DNA of 64,000 nucleotides from Paenalicyclobacillus macrosporangiidus (GCF_900116805.1 NZ_FPBV01000019.1:1-64000); one strand, 5' to 3'; numbered from the stretch's first letter, positions 52,031-61,528 are shown. The notes: generated by a model from the letters alone, not told the origin. A program made the numbers and translations.

Positions 52031-52060
52031 ATCCGCCCCTGGACCTGGGGCGGATTTTTT
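52031..52060 (+). terminator. Intrinsic terminator after proS
   Basis: ATCCGCCCC (52031-52039) pairs perfectly with GGGGCGGAT (52047-52055) around a 7-base loop, followed by TTTTT. Confidence 0.9.
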
Positions 52061-52105
52061 CGTGACCCTCTGGGGCGCGACGACACTCGGTCAAGACCCT
52101 TCCCG

Positions 52106-52111
52106 TATACT
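52106..52111 (+). promoter_or_regulatory. Candidate -10 box for the EmrE-like transporter
   Basis: TATACT, 79 bases before the start codon; no clear -35 is visible. Confidence 0.35.
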
Positions 52112-52189
52112 GGAGGTGTTTGGGAAAGTAGCCCATACCTCATCTGGACACACGAATTGGCTCCGGCCATTCGGAATGGGAGGGTCCGC

Positions 52190-53188
52190 ATGAGAGGTAT
52201 CGTGCTCGGCGTCTTATCGTCAGCGTTCTTCGCGGCGACGTTTCTCCTCAACCGCAAGATGAGCCTGTCCGGCGGCAGTTGGGTGTGGAGTGCGTCCTTA
52301 CGCTATCTGTGGATGGTGCCGATCTTAGGCGCTGTGGTGGCGATGCGCAGGCGGGCACCCGATCTGTGGCGGGAGATGCGCCGCCACCCTGTGCAGTGGC
52401 TCGTGTGGAGCAGCGTCGGGTTCGGGCTGTTCTACGTTCCCCTGTGCTTTTCCGCAGCCTACGGCCCCGCGTGGCTTCTCGCCTGCACCTGGCAGATCAC
52501 CATCCTCGCCGGTTCCCTTGTCGCACCCTGGATCCACGAACCGGCGGGGGACGCCGCCCAGCCTGTCATCCGGCGGCGAGGATCTCCATCGCGCATTCCA
52601 CTCGCCAGTCTCGCGATGTCTCTCGTCATCTTGGCGGGCATCGCCCTCGTCGAGTTTCAGCAGGCGAAAAGCGTTCCCATGCGTGACGCCATCCTCGCGG
52701 CGGTCCCCGTGCTGCTCGCTGCATTCGCCTATCCGCTTGGCAACCGCAAGATGATGGCGTTGTGCGGAGGACGGTTGCACGCTTATGAGCGGACGTTCGG
52801 CATGACCCTCGCCAGCCTGCCCCTGTGGTTGGCCCTGGCCGCCTATGGGATGTTCATCGACGGCCCGCCGAGTTTGGGGCAAGTGGTTCAATCCCTGCTG
52901 GTGGCCGTCTTGTCCGGTGTGGTGGCGACGGTCCTCTTTTTTTCCGCCACGGACCGGGCACACGGCGATCCGATCCGATTGGCCGCCGTGGAGGCGACCC
53001 AGTCCGGTGAGGTATTGTTCACTGCGCTTGCGGAATGGCTGTTTCTCTGTGACGCCAGACCCTCGCCGAGAGCCGTCATGGGAATGGGGATGGTGGTGCT
53101 GGGGATGGTGTGCCACAGCTTCACGGCGCAAACGACGTCCAGCCACCCACAGATAAACCGTGAAGCAGAATCGCAAAGCTCCTCCTGA
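52190..53188 (+). CDS. EmrE-like multidrug efflux / DMT-type transporter
   Basis: This 332-residue integral membrane protein has about ten hydrophobic helices in two halves, beginning MRGIVLGVLSSAFFAATFLL. It contains FNRKM-like NRKMSLSGGSWVWSASLRY, repeated in the second half as LGNRKMMALCGGRLHAYERT, the internal duplication typical of the drug/metabolite transporter superfamily (multidrug resistance efflux, PF13536 type). Substrate unknown. The ATG at 52190 has GGGAGGG upstream; the frame opens further at 52157 without a site. It lies alone after the proS terminator. Confidence 0.85.
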   Translation: MRGIVLGVLSSAFFAATFLLNRKMSLSGGSWVWSASLRYLWMVPILGAVVAMRRRAPDLWREMRRHPVQWLVWSSVGFGLFYVPLCFSAAYGPAWLLACTWQITILAGSLVAPWIHEPAGDAAQPVIRRRGSPSRIPLASLAMSLVILAGIALVEFQQAKSVPMRDAILAAVPVLLAAFAYPLGNRKMMALCGGRLHAYERTFGMTLASLPLWLALAAYGMFIDGPPSLGQVVQSLLVAVLSGVVATVLFFSATDRAHGDPIRLAAVEATQSGEVLFTALAEWLFLCDARPSPRAVMGMGMVVLGMVCHSFTAQTTSSHPQINREAESQSSS

Positions 53189-53593
53189 ACCGAGCGACAG
53201 ACACAGGCCGCCTCGTCACGCGATGAAGCGGGCTGTGTCATGTCGGTATGGCGCGGTCGAATCCCCATTGTCAGGACTGCGTGTGCAAATCGACGGCCGG
53301 CTCTCGGCCGATTGCCGGGACGGCGCCATCATCGCTCCAGGGTGCGCCGTCCGCGGTGGCGTCGTCCAGCCACCGTTCCCACGCACCCACGTCTGTCGCC
53401 TGCGTCTCATTCCCTCGGGATCGGCTCCACGGTTTCCACACGGTCGGTCACCCCTTTACGGACAACCTTCCCAGTTCATGCTTATCCCATCACCCGAGAC
53501 AGTGAGGTTTGGTGACAAATCGGTGACAGCATCGCAGGCACGGACGGCGCAGGGGAACTCCGTTTCCATGACCGTTCAAGTTGCCGTGGCCGT
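53189..53593. other. 405-nt non-coding gap
   Basis: No frame with a ribosome site or recognisable protein was found on either strand. The only structure seen is an imperfect hairpin GACACAG (53200-53206) with CTGTGTC (53233-53239) and inner CGC/GCG pairs just after the EmrE-like gene. It is terminator-like but has no T-tract. Confidence 0.5.
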
Positions 53594-53860
53594 TCAACGC
53601 CGCGGGAGGTAGGAACAGGTGCGCAAAATTTCCACCAGTTGGCGTGCACTTCTCACCTGGGCACCGGCGCGAATGGCGGCTTCCCGCGCATCGGCGGTGA
53701 GCAAATCGTAGTGCGGGTGCCGTGGCGAGTTATGCAACCAGCGCGGCGGCAGGCCGATGCGCCGGGCGAATGCGTGCAGCTCCTCGAGGCTCTCGGATGA
53801 GATGAGATGAATGCCGTCAGTGTAGATCAATCGGAATCCCCCGATGGGCAGAATGTACAC
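53594..53860 (-). CDS. DUF4031-like small protein
   Basis: This 88-residue protein has SLEELHAFARRIGLPPRWL and PHYDLLTADAREAAIRAGA, matching the DUF4031 pattern (a short uncharacterised family in which these blocks are conserved). It is soluble and mixed alpha/beta. The GTG at 53860 is preferred because AAGGGGA lies 5 bases upstream; the frame opens at ATG 53905, which would add 15 residues and overlap the divergent methyltransferase gene. Function unknown. Confidence 0.7.
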   Translation of the reverse strand: MYILPIGGFRLIYTDGIHLISSESLEELHAFARRIGLPPRWLHNSPRHPHYDLLTADAREAAIRAGAQVRSARQLVEILRTCSYLPRR

Positions 53861-53955
53861 GGTCTTCCCCTTATATATCACAAAAGTCGATGGACGTATC
53901 CGCATACGCGATGACGCGCCCCTCGCGCAGGATGGTATATTCTTGCCACGAGGTG

Positions 53956-54744
53956 ATGACCGTGTCTTCCTCCCATGACGTCAAGCACACCGTACAGCAA
54001 CAATTCGGCCGCGCGGCGGACGAATATGTCACCAGCCTGACGCACGCGCGCGGACCCGACCTGGCGCTCCTGGTGGAGTGGCTCCATCCCCAGCCGGATT
54101 GGCATTGCCTGGACATCGCCACAGGTGGCGGACACGTCGCCAAGACGTTGGCGCCAAGTGTCGCACGGGTGGTGGCGAGCGACCTGACGCCCGCGATGCT
54201 CCACGCGGCCCGCCGCCATCTGCGGGATGCCGGCTGTCACAACGTCGACTTCGTGATCGCAGACGCAGAAAACCTTCCGTTTCTCGAAGAAACCTTCGAC
54301 GCCGTCACCTGCCGAATCGCACCGCACCACTTCCCGAATCCGGACCGGTTTGTCGCCGAGGCGGCACGAGTGCTCAAGCCGGGTGGCAAGCTGTTGCTGA
54401 TTGACAACGTTGCCCCAGAGGATGCCGAGTGTGCGGCCTTCCTCAACACACTGGAAAAGCTGCGGGATCCGAGCCACGTCCGCTGCCCGTCGGTCCGTGA
54501 GTGGGAAGCGTGGCTGTCCGGTGCCGGGCTGCGCGTCGTGCGTTCGCGCCCTCGCCGCAAGCGAATGGAGTTCATGCCATGGGTCAGGCGCATGGCGACG
54601 TCGGATCACCACGTGGCGGCAGTGGAGACCTTCGTGCGGACGGCGCCCGAGCGCGTCCGCATCTGCTTTGACATCGAGATAAACGAAGAGCGGGTAGCGG
54701 CCATCACCGTGGATGAGTGGATGGCGATGTGCGAGCGGTTGTGA
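53956..54744 (+). CDS. Class I SAM-dependent methyltransferase (UbiE/YcgJ type)
   Basis: This 262-residue protein is close to YcgJ/UbiE-type methyltransferases. SAM-binding motif I is LDIATGGGHVAKTLA near residue 50. It is followed by VVASDLTPAMLHAAR, the acidic DFVIADAENLPFLEETFDAV, CRIAPHHFPNPDRFVAEAAR and LKPGGKLLLIDN. Substrate unknown. The ATG at 53956 is immediately behind GAGGTG, so the GTG at 53962 (8 bases spacing) may be the true start; an ATG at 53890 is also in frame. It is divergent from the DUF4031 gene. Confidence 0.87.
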   Translation: MTVSSSHDVKHTVQQQFGRAADEYVTSLTHARGPDLALLVEWLHPQPDWHCLDIATGGGHVAKTLAPSVARVVASDLTPAMLHAARRHLRDAGCHNVDFVIADAENLPFLEETFDAVTCRIAPHHFPNPDRFVAEAARVLKPGGKLLLIDNVAPEDAECAAFLNTLEKLRDPSHVRCPSVREWEAWLSGAGLRVVRSRPRRKRMEFMPWVRRMATSDHHVAAVETFVRTAPERVRICFDIEINEERVAAITVDEWMAMCERL

Positions 54745-54786
54745 GGGGGCACACGGAGCCGGCCGCGGCGGAGGGGGAGGAGGCCT

Positions 54787-56031
54787 GTGAAACGGCATCG
54801 GCGGTGGACGACCATCCTGCTCACCGGCATCGGGGTGTCCAGCATCGGGGACTTCGTGTATCTGGTGGCGCTCAACGTGTTCGTGCTGCACACCACCGGT
54901 TCGGCCGCCGCGGTCGCCGGCCTGTGGGTGGTTGGAAAGGTGTCGGCGCTCGTCGTCGGGCCCTGGGCGGGCAGCGTCACCGATCGCTTTTCCCATCGGC
55001 GGCAGTTGATTGTCGCAGAGCTGCTGCGCGCAGGATTGGTGGGACTGCTCGCCACGCTGCAGCAGGTGGCGGGAATCTACCTCGTCCTGTTCCTGCTGGG
55101 CGTTTGCGGAACGTTTTTCAACAACGCGTTTCTCCCGTATCAGACCCAGCTCGTCCCGCCTGAACACCGCAAGCGCGTCAATGCCCTGGCGAGCACGCTG
55201 CGATCGGGCGCATTCATTGTCGGCCCCGCCGTGGCCGGGGTGATGCTGCAAGCCGGCAGTGCCACGGCGGCCCTGTGGGTCGACGCGGCGAGTTTCCTGG
55301 TGTCCGCCGTCACCCTGCTGGCGTTGCCGGATTTCGGCAGGGCGGCAGGAACATCCGGCGGGTCTGGGGCGTGGTCGGCCCTGCGCCGGGATTGGGGCGC
55401 GGCCATGCAGTTCCTGAAGGACAACGTGCTGTTCACAGCCCTGTTCACGTGCAACGCACTGGCGCTGTTGGCGGCCTCAGCGGCAGACGCGCAAGAAGTG
55501 GTGTTTGCGGAGCAGGCGCTGAACCTCGGCGCGTTTGGCTACGGGATGATGGTCACCGCGGCCGGGGTCGGCTTTGTCACCGGTTCGTTGCTGGTGAGCG
55601 CGATCGCCAATCGCTTGCGTACCGAATGGCTGTTGGGCGCGGGGAGCGTATTGTCCGCGACAGGATACCTGACGTATGCATTGGCACACGGCTTCTGGAC
55701 AGCGGTGACGGGGTTGGTGGTGCTCGGCGTGTTCGGGTCGTTGTCCAGCGTCGGTTTCACGACCTACATGCAGCACGCGGTCCCGGTGGCATGGATGGGG
55801 CGCATCAACAATGTGCTGGGACCCGTGCAACAAGTGCTCAGCATCGGATTCATCCTCGCAGGCGGCGCGTTGACCGCCCATTTTGGCGTGCGCAGCGCGA
55901 TGGTGGGAATGACCATCGTGATGTGCGCGGTCAGTGTGGGCTCACTGGTATTGGTGTCCCTGCCGCACAACCGGCGCCTGGTGTCGGCGGCGGACGGACA
56001 AGATCAACAGGTGCAAGGGAACGTCCCGTGA
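54787..56031 (+). CDS. MFS transporter
   Basis: This 414-residue major facilitator has twelve predicted helices. The MFS loop motif after helix 2 is recognisable in GPWAGSVTDRFSHRRQLIV, with LYQTQ-like PYQTQLVPPEHRKRVNAL before the mid loop. It resembles the macrolide/MefA-like and enterobactin-exporter group (MFS_3) in pattern, so drug or siderophore export is possible but not shown. GTG start after GGAGGAGG. The C-terminal tail is short and polar. Confidence 0.87.
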   Translation: MKRHRRWTTILLTGIGVSSIGDFVYLVALNVFVLHTTGSAAAVAGLWVVGKVSALVVGPWAGSVTDRFSHRRQLIVAELLRAGLVGLLATLQQVAGIYLVLFLLGVCGTFFNNAFLPYQTQLVPPEHRKRVNALASTLRSGAFIVGPAVAGVMLQAGSATAALWVDAASFLVSAVTLLALPDFGRAAGTSGGSGAWSALRRDWGAAMQFLKDNVLFTALFTCNALALLAASAADAQEVVFAEQALNLGAFGYGMMVTAAGVGFVTGSLLVSAIANRLRTEWLLGAGSVLSATGYLTYALAHGFWTAVTGLVVLGVFGSLSSVGFTTYMQHAVPVAWMGRINNVLGPVQQVLSIGFILAGGALTAHFGVRSAMVGMTIVMCAVSVGSLVLVSLPHNRRLVSAADGQDQQVQGNVP

Positions 56032-56036
56032 AGGCG

Positions 56037-56065
56037 TTGATCGCACGGCGTGTACGCGATACAAT
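56037..56065 (+). promoter_or_regulatory. Promoter of the MetRS-like gene
   Basis: TTGATC (56037-56042), 17-base spacer, TACAAT (56060-56065), directly after the MFS stop and 44 bases before the ATG at 56109. Confidence 0.6.
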
Positions 56066-56108
56066 CGAGCCAACTCATTCAAGTGTACGGAAAGGACGTG
56101 GGTACGAC

Positions 56109-57484
56109 ATGCTGCATCTGCCGTTTGCCATGCTTGCTCTGAACGATATGTGCATGTGCGGCATGCGCATGGCCCTGTCGTGCCCGCAGACGTGTTCGCC
56201 CGCTTTCTGAGGCAAGAGGGGGAGGATGTGCTTTTCATCTGCGCCACCGACGAGCACGGCACCCCTGCCGAACTGTCGGCGCTGGAAGCCGGGCTTTCGA
56301 TCGAGGAATACTGCGCCAGAATGCACGCCATACAGGCTGACATCTATCGGCGTTTCGGGCTTTCGTTCGATCACTTTGGACGCAGCTCGTCAGCGCAAAA
56401 TCGGGCCTTGACACAACACTTCTACGAGCGATTAAACCAGCACGGGTTCATCTGGCTGGACGAAGGTTTGCGTCCCCGTTGCATCACGCGGGACTTGCAG
56501 TGGGGCGTCCCGGTCCCGCGGCCAGGTTTTTCGGACAAGGTGTTTTACGTCTGGTTCGACGCGCCCATCGAATACATCGGGGCAACCAAGGAGTGGGCGG
56601 ATGAGGCGCCTGGAGACCGGGACTGGCGGTCGTGGTGGTACGGCGCGGAAGACGTGGTGTACACCCAGTTCATGGCCAAGGACAACGTGCCCTTTCACGC
56701 GGTGTTCTGGCCGGCCATGATCCTCGGGACACGGGAACCCTGGACGCTGCCGGCTCACATCAAGAGTTTCAACTGGCTGACGTACTACGGGGGAAAATTC
56801 TCGACCAGTCAGAAGCGGGGCGTCTTCCTCGACGCTGCGCTGGAGGTGCAGCCTGCCGACTGTTGGCGTTACTTCTTGCTTGCACAGTCGCCAGAGTCGG
56901 ACGACACCCATTTCACGTGGGAACAGTTTGCCGCCGTGGTGAACAAGGACCTGGTCGGGAACTTTGGCAACTTTGTCAACCGGACGCTGAAACTCACCCA
57001 CGCTCACTTCGGGGGCACCATTCCGGAAGGTGGGACGGTGTCCGACGCCGAGACGCGGCTGCAGGAAGATTGTATCCGCCTCGTGAACGAGTGCAGGACC
57101 CTTCTCCGGAAACTGCAACTGCGCAAGGCCATCCAGACGCTCCGGGGACTTTGGTCGCTTGGCAACGTGTACCTTGACGAGCGCGCCCCCTGGACGCTGG
57201 TGAAAACGGATCGGGAGCAGGCTGCCATGGTCTTGAGGACCGCCATCCAACTGATTCGATTGTTCGCGTCGGCGGCCCACCCGGTGATCCCTTTCACGTG
57301 TGAGCGGGTGTTCGACGCGCTCCACCTCAGTCACGATGAGCGTTCTGTACCGCTCCCGCAACTGTGCGCTCTGAACGGCCTCTCGGCGGGGCGACGTTTC
57401 ACGGTGCCATCACACCTGTTTCAGCGCATTTCTTCCGAAGAGGTTGCCGAGCTGAAGCAACGGTTCTCGGGACAGGTGCACTGA
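56109..57484 (+). pseudogene. Methionyl-tRNA synthetase-like gene, frameshifted and internally deleted
   Basis: The frame from about 56147 to 57484 is clearly MetRS-like: VVPADVFARFLRQEGEDVLF, CATDEHGTPAELSALEAG, DLQWGVPVPRPGF, VWFDAPIEYIGATKEW, the KMSKS equivalent KFSTSQKRG and a helical anticodon domain. Three defects are seen. First, the likely start ATG 56109 (MLHLPFAMLALNDM) is in another frame, so a shift near 56150 is needed. Second, the HIGH motif reads HVRH. Third, GFI joins WLDEGLRPR directly, so the connective-peptide/zinc region of roughly 100 or more residues is missing. It is probably a decaying second MetRS; a sequencing error could explain only the frameshift. Confidence 0.8.
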
Positions 57485-57646
57485 GACTTTGCGGAAGGGT
57501 CTTCCTGTCCTCGTGGCGCATGTGAACGCCACAGGTTTGGACCGAGCCCGAAATGTTCAACCTATCCTCAAGCGCGGATTTCCATCCGTCACCACGGTCG
57601 CCACATGGCGGCCCCATCTGTCACCGCGCGGGGAGGAAGGCATCTC

Positions 57647-59539
57647 ATGGCAAACGGGAGCGACTACAAACCGTTCATCTCGCCTGAGGAGCGTCCGCCG
57701 GAGCTGACCGTGACAGCCGTGGTCTTGGGCGTTCTCCTGGCCATTGTGTTCGGGGCCGCCAACGCGTATCTCGGGTTGATCATCGGCATGACCATCAGTG
57801 CCTCCATCCCGGCGTCGGTCATCTCCATGGCCATCATCCGCGGTCTGCTGCGCAGAAACTCCATCCTCGAGAACAACATCGTCCAGACCATGACCACTGC
57901 CGGCGAAGCGCTGGCCTCCGGCGCCATTTTCACCTTGCCGGCGCTGTTTCTGTGGAAAGTGAATCCTGACCTGTTCCGCATCACCCTGGTGGTGTTGACG
58001 GGCGGTTTTCTCGGCGTCCTGTTTATGATCCCGCTGCGCCGCATGCTGGTGGTCCGCGAACACGGCAAGCTCCCGTACCCCGAAGGGACCGCGTGCGCCC
58101 GCGTCCTGATGGCCGGGGAGGAGGGCGGTCAGCGCGCGTGGCTGGTGTTCAAAGGATTGGGCCTCGGCGCGGTCTTCAAGTTTCTCGAAGACGGTCTCAA
58201 GCTGTTTCCGTCCGAGATCTCGACGGGCGTGGCCGGATTGCGCCAGGGCATGGTCGGCATGGATACCCTTCCCTCGTTGATGGGCGTCGGCTTCGTCATC
58301 GGGCCGCGCATCGGCGGGTTGATGGCGGCCGGCGGCGTGATCGCATGGCTGATCCTCATCCCGATGATCGCCTACTTTGGCCAAGGAACGGGCGTCGTGC
58401 CGCCGGGGAGTGCTCCGCTGCCCAAGTTGGACGCCTGGGGCATCTGGGACAGCTACATCCGTTACATCGGCGCCGGCGCCGTCGCCGCTGGCGGCATCAT
58501 CAGCCTGATCCGCACGCTGCCGACCCTGTGGCGAACGCTGGCCGCCACCGCAGCGGCAGCCCGCGACCGTTCCGCCTCGGCAGCGGACGGTCTGCTTCGC
58601 ACCGAGCAGGACATCCCCCGCCGGGTCAGCATTCCGCTGGCCGTGGGGATCCTCCTGGTGATTGCGTTCCTGCCGCAGTTGGACGTGGGGATCATCGGGG
58701 CTCTCGGCGTGGCCATCGTGGGCTTTTTGTTCGTCACCGTCTCGGCGCGCATTGTGGGCATCGTGGGATCCTCGTCCGATCCGGTCTCCGGCATGACCAT
58801 CGCCACCCTGCTCATCGTCGCCACCACGTACCGGGCCGCCGGCTACACCGGGATGCGGGGGATGGTGGCCTCCCTCGTGGTGGGCGCCATCATCTGCACC
58901 GCGCTCGCCATCGCGGGCGACATCTCGCAGGACCTGAAGACCGGGTTTCTCGTCGGCGCGACCCCCAGGCGGCAACAGGCCGCCATGCTCATCGGGACGT
59001 TCGCATCCGGCCTGACCATCGGCTGGGTATTGGTGTTGTTGAACGATGCCTACGGCTTCGGATCGAAAGACCTGCCCGCGCCGAAGGCGGTACTGATGAA
59101 GATGATCATCGAAGGCATCATGAACGCGAGCATGCCCTGGGACCTCATCTTCATCGGTGTCGCGATGGCCGTCGCCATCGAGTTGCTCGGCGTGGAAGCC
59201 CTGCCGGTGGCGGTCGGCCTGTATCTGCCCGTGCATACCAGCGTCCCCGTGCTGCTCGGCGGTCTGGTCCGCTGGTGGGTGACCCGCCCGCGGAAAGACG
59301 GGAACGCCGCCCACCCGACCGACGTTGCCGAACGGGGCGTCCTGGCCGCGTCCGGCCTCATCGCCGGCGAGTCGCTGCTCGGCATCCTGCTCGCCATCCT
59401 GGTCACCGTAAAAATCCCCCTGCCCGCCAACCCTTTGGCGCCCGGGTGGGTGTCGCTGGTTCTGTTCTTGCTCCTCGCCCTGTGGCTCGGGTGGACGGCG
59501 GTGCGCGGCCGATCCGCCGGTGCATCCGCCACCCGGTGA
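57647..59539 (+). CDS. OPT family oligopeptide transporter
   Basis: This 630-residue membrane protein has about fourteen to sixteen helices. The N-terminal ELTVTAVVLGVLLAIVFGAANAYLG and GMTISASIPASVISMA are typical of OPT-family proton-driven peptide or metal-chelate transporters. HGKLPYPEGTACARVL and the C-terminal SMPWDLIFIGVAMAVAIELL support the bacterial OPT subgroup. The ATG at 57647 follows GGGAGGAAGG. The neighbouring M20 peptidase gene would suit hydrolysis of imported peptides, which is inference. The 162-base gap before it shows nothing. Confidence 0.93.
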   Translation: MANGSDYKPFISPEERPPELTVTAVVLGVLLAIVFGAANAYLGLIIGMTISASIPASVISMAIIRGLLRRNSILENNIVQTMTTAGEALASGAIFTLPALFLWKVNPDLFRITLVVLTGGFLGVLFMIPLRRMLVVREHGKLPYPEGTACARVLMAGEEGGQRAWLVFKGLGLGAVFKFLEDGLKLFPSEISTGVAGLRQGMVGMDTLPSLMGVGFVIGPRIGGLMAAGGVIAWLILIPMIAYFGQGTGVVPPGSAPLPKLDAWGIWDSYIRYIGAGAVAAGGIISLIRTLPTLWRTLAATAAAARDRSASAADGLLRTEQDIPRRVSIPLAVGILLVIAFLPQLDVGIIGALGVAIVGFLFVTVSARIVGIVGSSSDPVSGMTIATLLIVATTYRAAGYTGMRGMVASLVVGAIICTALAIAGDISQDLKTGFLVGATPRRQQAAMLIGTFASGLTIGWVLVLLNDAYGFGSKDLPAPKAVLMKMIIEGIMNASMPWDLIFIGVAMAVAIELLGVEALPVAVGLYLPVHTSVPVLLGGLVRWWVTRPRKDGNAAHPTDVAERGVLAASGLIAGESLLGILLAILVTVKIPLPANPLAPGWVSLVLFLLLALWLGWTAVRGRSAGASATR

Positions 59540-59600
59540 TATACATTCTCGCCCATTCGCGGTACGATGGGGCGGGAGATGTCACACGGGAGGGGTACTG

Positions 59601-60758
59601 ATGAGAGAGCAGGCGATCGCGTTCTTACAGCGGGTGGTCCGCATCCGTTCCGTCAACCCGCCTGGGGATGAGCTGCCCGTGGCGTTGGCGCTGAAGGAGT
59701 TGTTTGACGCGCACGGGGTGGAGAACCGGCTGGTGGATCTCGGAAACCACCGCGCCAACCTGGTGGCCTGGCTGCGTGGCCAAGGGCCTGAATCGGGACG
59801 GCGCGTGCTCGCGCTGTCCGGCCATACCGACGTCGTGCCGCCGGGGCAAGTGCAGTGGCAGCGAGACCCGTTTTCCGGCGACATCGAGAACGGACGGTTG
59901 TACGGGCGCGGGTCTTGCGACATGAAAAGCGGCCTCGTCGCGCTCGCGTTCGCCCTCCTGGAGTTGAAGGCCGAAGGCGTCCAGTTGAACGGGGACGTCA
60001 AGTTCCTCGCGTCGGCCGGGGAGGAGGCGGGTGCATTCGGCGCCAAGCACTTTTTCGACAGCGGTGAGATGGAGGGCGTGAGCGCGCTGTTGATCGGCGA
60101 ATCGACGCACCATGACGTGGTCGTCGCGCACAAAGGCGCCCTGTGGGTCGAGGTGATCTGCTATGGCAAGACCGCGCACGGATCGACCCCCGACCAAGGC
60201 GTCAACGCCATCGTACATATGAACCGTTTCCTCAACGCCCTGTTGGATCGATTTGAGCTGGTCTACGAGCCGGACCCACTGCTCGGCCACCCCACGTTCA
60301 ACGTCGCCGTGATTGAGGGCGGCGTGAAGACGAACGTGGTGCCGGACCGGTGCAGCGTTCAGATTGACTTTCGGACCGTGCCCGGGCAGCGGCACGAGGA
60401 TATCGTCACGGCGTTAAACCGCCTGTTGGATGAACTGCACGAGGAGGACGCCACGTTCCGCGGAGAAGTGCGCGTCTTCAACGACTTGCCGCCGGTGGGC
60501 ACGGACCCGGACGATCCGTTTGTGCAAACCGTGGTGCACTCTGTCCGCGAGGTGGTCGGGCGCGATCCCGCGGTACGGGGCATGAACGGCTACACCGACG
60601 GCGCTGCGTTGGCGCCGCCGCACAGCCCGGTGCCACTCGTCATCCTTGGCGGCGGAGACGACCACATGGCGCACCAGCCGGACGAATCGGTCGAACTGGA
60701 GGCCTTCCTGCAATCCATCGACGTCTACAAAACCGTCATCCGTCGCTACTTGGCGTGA
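59601..60758 (+). CDS. M20 family metallopeptidase (DapE/ArgE-like)
   Basis: This 385-residue dinuclear zinc hydrolase has SGHTDVVPPG (His, Asp), YGRGSCDMKSG (bridging Asp), ASAGEEAGAFG (catalytic and ligand Glu), and a dimerisation lid domain starting VICYGKTAHGSTPDQGVNAI. These are shared by succinyl-diaminopimelate desuccinylase, acetylornithine deacetylase and amino-acid or peptide deacylases, so the substrate is open. The ATG at 59601 has GGGAGGGG upstream. It is 61 bases after the OPT gene and probably co-transcribed. Confidence 0.9.
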   Translation: MREQAIAFLQRVVRIRSVNPPGDELPVALALKELFDAHGVENRLVDLGNHRANLVAWLRGQGPESGRRVLALSGHTDVVPPGQVQWQRDPFSGDIENGRLYGRGSCDMKSGLVALAFALLELKAEGVQLNGDVKFLASAGEEAGAFGAKHFFDSGEMEGVSALLIGESTHHDVVVAHKGALWVEVICYGKTAHGSTPDQGVNAIVHMNRFLNALLDRFELVYEPDPLLGHPTFNVAVIEGGVKTNVVPDRCSVQIDFRTVPGQRHEDIVTALNRLLDELHEEDATFRGEVRVFNDLPPVGTDPDDPFVQTVVHSVREVVGRDPAVRGMNGYTDGAALAPPHSPVPLVILGGGDDHMAHQPDESVELEAFLQSIDVYKTVIRRYLA

Positions 60759-60868
60759 AACATCTCATCCAGCCGGTCACAGACCGTGTGTGCCTGCGCA
60801 CCGGGGCAGACGGTACGCGGCGCCGGCTGGGCGAGGGGGAGCTGCTCGGTGCGACCGGCTTTCGCCAT
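60746..60868 (-). CDS. Very small minus-strand ORF, 40 codons, doubtful
   Basis: An ATG at 60868 opens a 40-residue frame (MAKAGRTEQLPLAQPAPRTV and onward, with two Cys) just downstream of the small Tyr/Pro/Gly-rich protein gene on the same strand. The ribosome site is weak (GGTGA about 13 bases away). It could be a real small protein or chance. It fills most of the 60759-60879 gap. Confidence 0.22.
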   Translation of the reverse strand: MAKAGRTEQLPLAQPAPRTVCPGAQAHTVCDRLDEMFHAK

Positions 60869-60879
60869 GTGTGACACGG

Positions 60880-61272
60880 TCACCATCCGTACGGCGGATA
60901 GCCCCCGTACGGATGTCCTCCGTAGGGCGGATAATACGGGTAAGGCGGACGGGACGCCGCAGCGCCGAGCAACGTTCCGGCGGCGAACGACGCGACGACG
61001 GCGAACGGAAAGAAGATGGGGGCAAAGATGACCGGGCGGGCGTAGACGGGCGGTGTACCTGTGGCGCTCGGACCCAGGTCGGCCGTCCGCGCGGCGACGC
61101 CGGGTACACCTCCGGCCGGGACCGGATCATGCAACTGAATCAGATACATCCCTCTTTTGCTGACGCGAATCAGGATGCCGTGGTAGACCAGGCCGCTGAT
61201 GTGCCGGATCACCACCGGCTGGTGCAGCAACCGCAGGGCAAGTTCATACATCCGTTTCCACACGTGGATCAC
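60880..61272 (-). CDS. Small protein with Tyr/Pro/Gly-rich C-terminus, unknown (coat-like)
   Basis: This 130-residue protein has an N-terminal beta-rich part (about 1-50, VIRHISGLVYHGILIRVSKRGMYLIQL). A hydrophobic stretch follows at about 85-107 (VIFAPIFFPFAVVASFAAGTL), and the tail PPYPYYPPYGGHPYGGYPPY resembles spore-coat or surface proteins. No family was recognised. The GTG at 61272 has GGGAGGGG upstream; the frame stays open to 61467 but would run through the leader terminator. It is expressed from a long structured leader starting near 61522. Confidence 0.65.
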   Translation of the reverse strand: MIHVWKRMYELALRLLHQPVVIRHISGLVYHGILIRVSKRGMYLIQLHDPVPAGGVPGVAARTADLGPSATGTPPVYARPVIFAPIFFPFAVVASFAAGTLLGAAASRPPYPYYPPYGGHPYGGYPPYGW

Positions 61273-61416
61273 GTCCCCTCCCAATGGCTGGCGCCTGGAT
61301 CTGCGTGATCTACCGTATGGCACAGGTGCCCCGCCCGCACGGTTCAGCCGCCCATTTTCGGGGCGGATGCCGCTGGACCGCCCGGATCGATGCGAACCTT
61401 CCATGTGCAGACATGG

Positions 61417-61455
61417 AAAAACCCGCCGGACCCGTTTGACGCACGGGCCGGCGGG
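61417..61455 (-). terminator. Intrinsic terminator within the leader of the small Tyr/Pro/Gly-rich gene
   Basis: On the minus strand CCCGCCGG (61455-61448) pairs with CCGGCGGG (61429-61422), with CCCGT/ACGGG pairs inside, followed by TTTTT (61421-61417). It lies about 70 bases after the predicted transcript start and 145 bases before the gene, so it would stop transcription prematurely unless bypassed. Two more perfect hairpins flank it (61471-61494 and 61399-61418). Confidence 0.75.
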
Positions 61456-61528
61456 TAGTAACATCAAAGATCGGCAGCGCTTCCAATCTGCCGAAAAAGA
61501 CTTTCATAGATTGCGTTTTCTTACCGAG

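Noticed and set aside
53240-53515. Short plus-strand ORFs in the gap before the DUF4031 gene
   Set aside because: Overlapping Arg/Ser/Pro-rich frames without a ribosome site or family resemblance; treated as non-coding.
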